Below, piece after piece: positions 58,123 through 64,000 of a DNA stretch of 64,000 nucleotides. The position numbers and the translations under genes are program-made. Each line of letters begins with the position of its first letter. The first letter of the stretch is position 1. Where the stretch lies: assembly GCA_022702545.1 (NCBI GenBank), contig JAHRBC010000002.1, positions 8,060,001 to 8,124,000 of the forward strand. The letters are read 5' to 3'. This stretch comes from Phycomyces nitens (lineage: Eukaryota; Mucoromycota; Mucoromycetes; Mucorales; Phycomycetaceae). The notes beneath the pieces were generated by a model, which did no database searches, was not told the DNA's origin, and saw only the letters and a list, made by a program, of their open reading frames with translations.

Positions 58123-60235
58123 ATGTCCAACGTCTATACACTCGAGCCTCAAACAAAGTAAGCAGCCAGAATCCCTGCGATCCAATCTTGTAACCATCTT
58201 ACAACATTATAGTGCCAAGGTGATTCTACATACAACCGCAGGCGATGTCGAAATCGAACTCTGGGGAAAGGAAACACCTCTGGCTGCCCGTAACTTTTTG
58301 CAATTGTGTATGGAAGGATATTACGACAATACAATCTTTCATCGCATTGTCCCACACTTTATTATTCAAGGTGGTGATCCCACAGGAACAGGCCATGGCA
58401 AGTCTCAATGATGATATTTATGTTTAGTTTTGGGTCGGTAGGACAGATCTAATAAAAAGTGCATTGTATAGGTGGCGAATCAATCTATGATGAATCCTTT
58501 CCGGATGAATTTCATTCGCGTCTGCGATTCATTCGACGTGGCTTGGTCGGCATGGCCAACAATGGTCAGAATGACAATGGTAGTCAGTTCTTTATTACTC
58601 TCGATCGCACAGACGAACTTACCAAAAAGCACACTTTGTTTGGCCGAGTAAGAGCTTTGTAACCAGTGTACCAATCACTTGATAATTGATGCACGCGCAC
58701 TTTTAGATTGGAGGAGACACGATTTTCAATGTCATGACTATGGCAGAGATGGAAATAGATGAGAACGAACGACCCTTGTATCCACCTCGCATCAAATCTA
58801 CAGAGATCGTGCTGAATCCATTTGATGACATTATTCCACGTATATCAGAACGCGAAAAGATGGTTGCAAAGGCGATTGAAATGCAAAAGGCCGAACATTT
58901 GAATGCTGCAAAGCGTCGCAAAAAAGAGAAAAAGTAAATAGCAGATACTGCAAAACGAGGTCAATGGATATTAATGTGTCTATAGACAATTGAACCTTTT
59001 GTCATTTGGAGAAGAAGCGGCAGAATTCGAGCCTCCTGCTGAATTGGCGTCTTCAAAGATGAAAAGCAGCCATGAATTTTTACCCGAGGTTGAAGAAACC
59101 ATGGGTGAAGAAAACATGACTGAAGAAACCACGGTTGAAGAAACTACGCTTGAAAAACCAAAGGATACAATTAAGCCAGTAGTCGAAAATCCAGAAATAA
59201 TGAAAGATGGACCAGAAAAAGAAGAGAGAAAAAAGAAATCCAAAAAGGAGGATCCCAAAAAAGTACCTCAAAAACAGCCTGATACTGAAAGCTACCGATT
59301 GGCACGTAATGCAACCGAAGAAGTATTCACTGGGATCTCCCAAAGCCAGGCTTCCGAACCTTCAAAGCCGGCTGGTATTTCTGCCACATTCAGGTAATCC
59401 ACATTGGCCAATACATTGGTGAGATATATACAACTGGGCTGATATAGGTGTATTTTTTTTATCTAGCTCAAGACAAGCACAGATTGAAGCCTTGAAGCAA
59501 GACATTCGCCGTATGGATCGAAATGACTTTGAAGACGAAGACGATGAAAAGAATAAGAAGAAGAAAAAGGAAAAGAAAAAGTCGTTGCTTGATATTGAAC
59601 GTGAAAAATATCTTTCCCGAGGTGCTGCACTCAAAGGTGGATTAAAGGCTCGCAAAGCAAACAAAATCGAAGATGATGTATGAGACATTTAAAAAAACAT
59701 GGTCTTGTTATTCTAACATACACTCAAACAGACATTCAAGAAACTCATGGCATTCCAAAAGAAAATATCTAATGTTGATACATTGAATGAAGACAAGAGA
59801 GAAGAAGAGCCGCCTTGTAAATTGCATTCTGTGCCTGGCTGTGAGTCTTGTAAGAGCATTACGGTTGAAGATCAATCAGAGACAGATGAAGGGTGGATGT
59901 CACATCAACTTGTGTTTGGCAAGGACTACAAGGGCAAGGACCTAATGCAACGAAAGGAAACTGTGGATGATTATGTGGTGATTGATCCCCGTGAACGTGG
60001 TGCAAAGGCCAAGGAAGAAGAGTACTTGCGTAAAAAGTCTCAAAAGACCAATGTTGGAGAAGCGTTTAGAAAAAAAGAAAGAGATGATCGTAGCAGCCGA
60101 GATGACTATCAACGTAGAGATGATCGTAACAGTCGAGACGACTATCGACGTCGAGAAGACCGTCGAAATGATCGTAGAGATGATCGTAGAGATGATTATG
60201 ACAGCAGAAAACGCTCCAGAGATGACAGACGGTAA
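58123..60235 (+). CDS. CWC27: spliceosome-associated cyclophilin Cwc27
   Basis: Component of the activated spliceosome (Bact). Seven or so exons. It starts MSNVYTLEPQTK, and the cyclophilin domain follows: AKVILHTTAGDVEIELWGKE, FHRIVPHFIIQGGDPTGTG, ESFPDEFHSRLRFIRRG, NGSQFFITLDRTDELTKKHT and LFGR. At the position of the catalytic Trp of cyclophilin A the sequence has Glu (RTDELTKKH), the known mark of CWC27 and the reason it is an inactive prolyl isomerase. The C-terminal half is charged, with ESYRLARNATEEVF and SSRQAQIEALKQDIRRMDRN, then HSVPGCESC, FGKDYKGKDLMQRKETVDDY and a terminal Arg/Asp repeat (RRDDRNSRDDYRRREDRR). Confidence 0.93.
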
Positions 60236-60547
60236 TTTCAAGTGCTTTTTTGTTTGTTTGTTTGTCTGTCTGTCTGTCTGTCAAAGGACTTTCTTGTCTT
60301 GTAATTTTCATATATCATGAGCATGAGCTCTGTTTTACGACAAAGATGCATAAAAAAAAGAAGACGATAAAAACAATAGAGCTATTTGCAATAATTCATG
60401 ACATGTAAGATAAGTTGAAAGAAAAGAGTGCGCGAATATATGGGTTTGATTGTGTGTTTGTATGTGCGTGCGTTTGGGTGTATGTGTGTATGTGTGTATG
60501 TTTGGGTGTGTGCGTTTTCATTTTTTTTTCTTAAAAAAAAGAGTGCT
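60236..60547. other. convergent 3' flanks with tetranucleotide repeat
   Basis: (TTTG)n/(TCTG)n at about 60249-60282 directly after the CWC27 stop, and TG-rich sequence at 60448-60512. Confidence 0.7.
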
Positions 60548-62639
60548 CTAGTCTGTCTTTTCTTTACCCTTTCCCTTCTCTTCGTCGTCTTCTTCCTTGT
60601 GTCTTTTTGAAGATGCAGTCTCTTCAGTAGGAAATTTGCGCTTCATATTTTGAACACGCGAAGTAGAAGACTCATTTGTAGGTGAAGAAAAGGTAGTCGC
60701 GACTTCAGGCACAGCTGCCTCCTCTGCACCAGAAGTATTTGCAGGTTTTGTCTTCTTGGTAGCTGCAGAGTTGTTATTATTAGTTATTGGAGCGCCACTT
60801 GTTGCAGCAGGAGTATCAGTTGGACGCATTGGGCTCCAGTTTGGCCGTCTGGTGCTATGGCGCAAATTGAGAAAGTTGCGTGGGCTTTGAGTGTCAATGT
60901 CAGCACTGCCAAGTACAGATCCAATCAAGTGGTGGATCGTGCTCATGCTTTGGACGATTCGTGCAGTACGCAATGTACGTTGATAGATGGTGAGTTGTCG
61001 CTCGTTTGCCTATAGTTCTTATAAGATTATTGAATAGCTGTAGATAGCACTTACCTCTGTATTGTCTTCTTCACCCTCTTCTTGCAGTGCATCGGCCATA
61101 CTATTCAGCTGAGGCACAGCGAGTTCCATCAAATCAGCAAGTTCGCGTACCACCACACCAACTTGTGCTGCTTGACGACTACCACCTGCCTGGAGTCTAG
61201 ATCGGATGGCATGCATTTGCTCAGGAGACGAGTTTGAAGTGGCAGGGCTTAGAGGTATTTCTATCAAGATATTTAATCGCCAGACCCTTTAAACATGAAT
61301 GTCTCTACCTTCAGAAAGAGGTGCCTCGAGCATTTCACGAACATTCCGGATCGAATTCATGGCTCTCACCAGCCGTACTTCCACTGAGGACTAGAATAAA
61401 ATACAACCCACATTGAAATGTTAAGATTCGATTATGAAATTGTACAAACATTTATCTCAAAATGTTGAATCTGTGATATATTATATCATTACTTACGGAA
61501 AACGGTATTCCTGCTGCGGTTCTGGCTTCAAATGTACTGGTAATCGAAGGTGGTGGCAAGTCGGGTGGATTTTGACCGAGAGAAAAGGGAAAAGGATATC
61601 GATTGAGGCTAGATATGCCTGAACGCGATTCCGCCTTTCGACCACTTTTTAAGTATACAGCTCACAATATTCACTCACATAAATCATTAACTCACCAAAG
61701 GTCGATTGGCAGCATTATCTCCTCCTGTATTGGCTGCACCGCCCCCAGTAGTGTTTGTTGTGGTTGTGGTGGGTGGGCGAGGTCGACCAGGGTGGCCAGC
61801 CCCCATTCCAGAAAATCCACTCATTACAGAGTTGAGAAACTAAATATCGAAAAAGTAAATACAAGGTCGACTATTCAAATCGATTTATAATCAGCACAAG
61901 TCTTACCGAACTAGGGTCAATTATATCACTCATGCCTGCGTCTACAGTAATGAGTGCATAGCCTTCCATCATTGGGAACCTATTAGAAAACGATGGCATA
62001 TTGCGTGGAAGACCTCTGCTGAATGTACGCCGAGTGCCTTGAGAACGAGGTTCGTCTTTTTCAAATAAAATAAATATGATGTTCTAGTCAAACGAGTTGC
62101 TTTGTATCCATGTAGTGGGTACAAAAAATAAAAAATAAAAAAATAAAATTAAAAAAAAGCATACCATTCATTGGATTCTGAGGCGCATCAATTGGGCGAA
62201 CCACGAGGTGAATGACCTTGCCATCATCAAGATTGGCTATATATTAGAGATGGAGATGAGTATAGAGTGCTTTGTGATGTGTTGGTTACATCACGCCTAA
62301 AATGCACATTATTGTGTATTATATAAGTGGTGTGATGTACATAATGTTACAATGCATCACTTTTAAAGAAACCATACCATAGTCGGCCAGTTGCTTATCG
62401 TCCTTGAGGACCTTTCCCTGGAAAATAAGTCTTTGTCTTCCGGTGTCTACTGCAAACACTGTCTCAATCTCGTTTTTGAGATGAAGAACCGAGGCATTAC
62501 GAGGAACTGTAACGGCATGGGTTCTCTGTTCGAGTGACTTGATCTGCAGTGCCATCACACTGACTTGGTGATGAGCATCGGGCAAAGTTGAACTCGCACG
62601 ACTGTTGGATCGTCTGGCATCATTATGTGGTTCGGACAT
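60548..62639 (-). CDS. BAG6/Scythe-like ubiquitin-like-domain protein
   Basis: Likely a quality-control chaperone for mislocalised or tail-anchored proteins. The N-terminus (start 62639, MSEPHNDARRSNSRASSTLP) precedes a UBL: VMALQIKSLEQRTHAVTVPR, LKNEIETVFAVDTGRQRLIF, QGKVLKDDKQLADYG, then by splicing NLDDGKVIHLVVRPIDAP, the pattern of BAG6/Scythe-type UBLs. The rest is low-complexity (RPRPPTTTTTNTTGGGAANT) with helical stretches (EVRLVRAMNSIRNVREMLEA; VGVVVRELADLMELAVPQLN; LRTARIVQSMSTIHHLIGSV). It ends in an acidic/basic tail with a likely nuclear localisation signal (MKRKFPTEETASSKRHKEE). No recognisable BAG domain was seen at the C-terminus, so orthology is inferred from the UBL and architecture. 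Confidence 0.7.
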
Positions 62640-63675
62640 TAAGCTTTTTGGTGTTTTCCCTTTTTCTTTTTTGTTTTGGATTTTAAGCTTGCGTGTGTGT
62701 GTGCAAAAATGAAGAATAAAGAAGCGTTCTTTCTTGTTGCTATATAGAGAGAAAGAGAGAAAATAAAGAGATTTACCAACAGAATCAGGGCAATAAAGAA
62801 GTATAGGACTGCAGAAGCAGAGAAAAGGGGGAAAAAGAGAAGAGAAAGAGAAGAGAAAGAGCGAAAGAGAGCGAAAGAGAGAGGGATTTGGAAGGAGGTT
62901 GGGTAGTGATTCAATAACAGTCACGAGGTCTTTTAAGCATATATTTATTTATTTATAATATATGAAATGGTGGTGATAGCTTGTAGGAGAATTTAAGAGG
63001 ATTATATAGGCATTACTGGCAAGGTAGGAAACACATTTTATACGAGTCGTACAGAGTGTATATTACGCTATTTGAGTGAATTGAAATGAAATCTACCACG
63101 AGCTGATGTGATTTGTACTTGTGATTCTTATTGTTTTCACTCATGTCTTTGGCCATTTAATAACCAAAGAGGGCAGATGGCTTGGCTACTGGTATTTCTC
63201 CTTTATTTCAAAAGGAGTGGCAAGTATATTGGCTATAAAGGGAGCCATCTTATCCCACATTAAGAGCATAATGCCAAAGATATACCAAACAACACAAACA
63301 TATAAATGTCAAAAAAAAAAAGGTCAAGGGGTATTTTAATGCGGAAGATCAAAAATCCATTATTCGCCTTTAATCTCCACGGCAAAAAGGGGACCGACTC
63401 TTTGGATTGGAGTCTAAAATGCGGATATTATTTTATAAAATGTGTGTGTGTGTTCAGCCATTCTTGCTGGTAGTAGTAGTGGCGCGGTGGTGGGCATTTA
63501 CGCTTATATATTTACCGTGCTAGTGAAAAATTGGATATCTTGACATGCATTTCATACAGATGTACAAGATAAGATCCAGATGACGTCCACAAACTCATGA
63601 CGCAATCTTACAAGCACATTATATATTTATATATGTACATGTACATGTATACTATTTTACCAGAATTTCGTATTG

Positions 63676-63709
<34 letters not shown>

Positions 63710-63815
63710 AATATATATATATAAATATATATATATATTTATATTTATATTTATATACATATAAAAAAGATTGTGAGCCAAGTGAATGTACAATATATGT
63801 CAATGTGAGTTTTAA
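62640..63815. other. 1.2 kb intergenic with AC and TA microsatellites
   Basis: GAAAGAGA purine tract at 62745-62885 (5' of the BAG6-like gene), (GT)n near 63441-63452, and (AC)n followed by (AT)n at 63675-63760. No supported gene. Confidence 0.6.
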
Positions 63816-64000
63816 TTAATGCTGTGTATGAAAAGACAATTTTCTGTCAAATAATGAAAAATGAGGTGATGAGTCGGTGTCATTGATGTCGTTGGTCCAA
63901 GGTCGCCATCCTGGGGGCGGAAGAAGAGGTCGGCTGATGGGAGATGTTCGATATGACAACGGATCGGGACCTACGAGGGTGTCTTCAAACAGCTTGTAAT
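63816..64000 (-). CDS. 3' end of an unidentified gene (runs off the right edge)
   Basis: An open minus-strand frame enters at 64000 and ends at the stop 63816-63818. It reads YKLFEDTLVGPDPLSYRTSP, then RPLLPPPGWRPWTNDINDTD, then FSLFDRKLSFHTQH. The Pro-rich text and codon use look coding, but the family cannot be told from 60 residues. Confidence 0.5.
   Translation of the reverse strand, partial: YKLFEDTLVGPDPLSYRTSPISRPLLPPPGWRPWTNDINDTDSSPHFSLFDRKLSFHTQH

Overview
This 64 kb window is nuclear DNA of a filamentous fungus, most likely an early-diverging zygomycete-type (Mucoromycota) lineage. The evidence is short introns (about 45-110 nt), AT-rich intergenic DNA full of A/T microsatellites, fungus-specific genes (MDM12 of ERMES, a CE4 chitin deacetylase, a fungal-type SH3 RasGEF), and genes lost from many yeasts but kept in basal fungi (MoaE, a UCH37-like protein, a RAD51D-like protein, a BAG6-like protein, a CEP120-like C2 protein). 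The lineage is inferred from gene content; no rRNA is present. I see no tRNA, rRNA, CRISPR or prokaryotic operon.

Layout, left to right: SH3-WW-RasGEF (minus); FYVE-less Fab1-type lipid kinase (minus); catalytically dead UCH37-like protein with a Ser/Thr-Lys hexapeptide repeat (plus); MIS12 (plus); TGS1 cap hypermethylase (minus); arrestin-like adaptor (minus); asparaginyl-tRNA synthetase (minus) head-to-head with MoaE (plus); PRM10/ThrE-family membrane protein (minus); CEP120-like double-C2 protein (minus); CUE-SMR nuclease-like protein (minus); RPS4 with an intronic C/D snoRNA (plus); a 5.6 kb gene-poor stretch with a dead Tc1/mariner-type transposase; chitin deacetylase (plus); G3BP-like NTF2-RRM protein (minus); ribosomal L1-domain protein (minus); C2H2 factor (minus); RAD51D-like protein (minus) head-to-head with MDM12 (plus); organellar oligopeptidase A-like M3 peptidase (minus); VPS23/TSG101 (minus); CWC27 cyclophilin (plus); BAG6-like UBL protein (minus); and the 3' end of an unidentified gene (minus).

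These are independent eukaryotic genes, not one pathway. Several share a theme: endosomal lipid and ubiquitin sorting (Fab1, VPS23, arrestin), ubiquitin and protein quality control (pseudo-UCH, BAG6-like, CUE-SMR), and RNA and ribosome biology (TGS1, RPS4 plus snoRNA, L1 protein, G3BP, CWC27, AsnRS).

The most unusual observations are: a UCH37-family protein in which all four catalytic positions are substituted; a Fab1 kinase without FYVE and with a shrunken chaperonin domain; a RAD51 paralogue whose Walker A is erased; a snoRNA with a 14-nt match to LSU rRNA; four GC-AG introns in one window; an 8-nt micro-exon; and a pair of inverted dispersed repeats 26 kb apart, each carrying a near-palindromic CRE. 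Exon joins marked 'resolved' were worked out base by base from reading frame and splice signals; the others are approximate.
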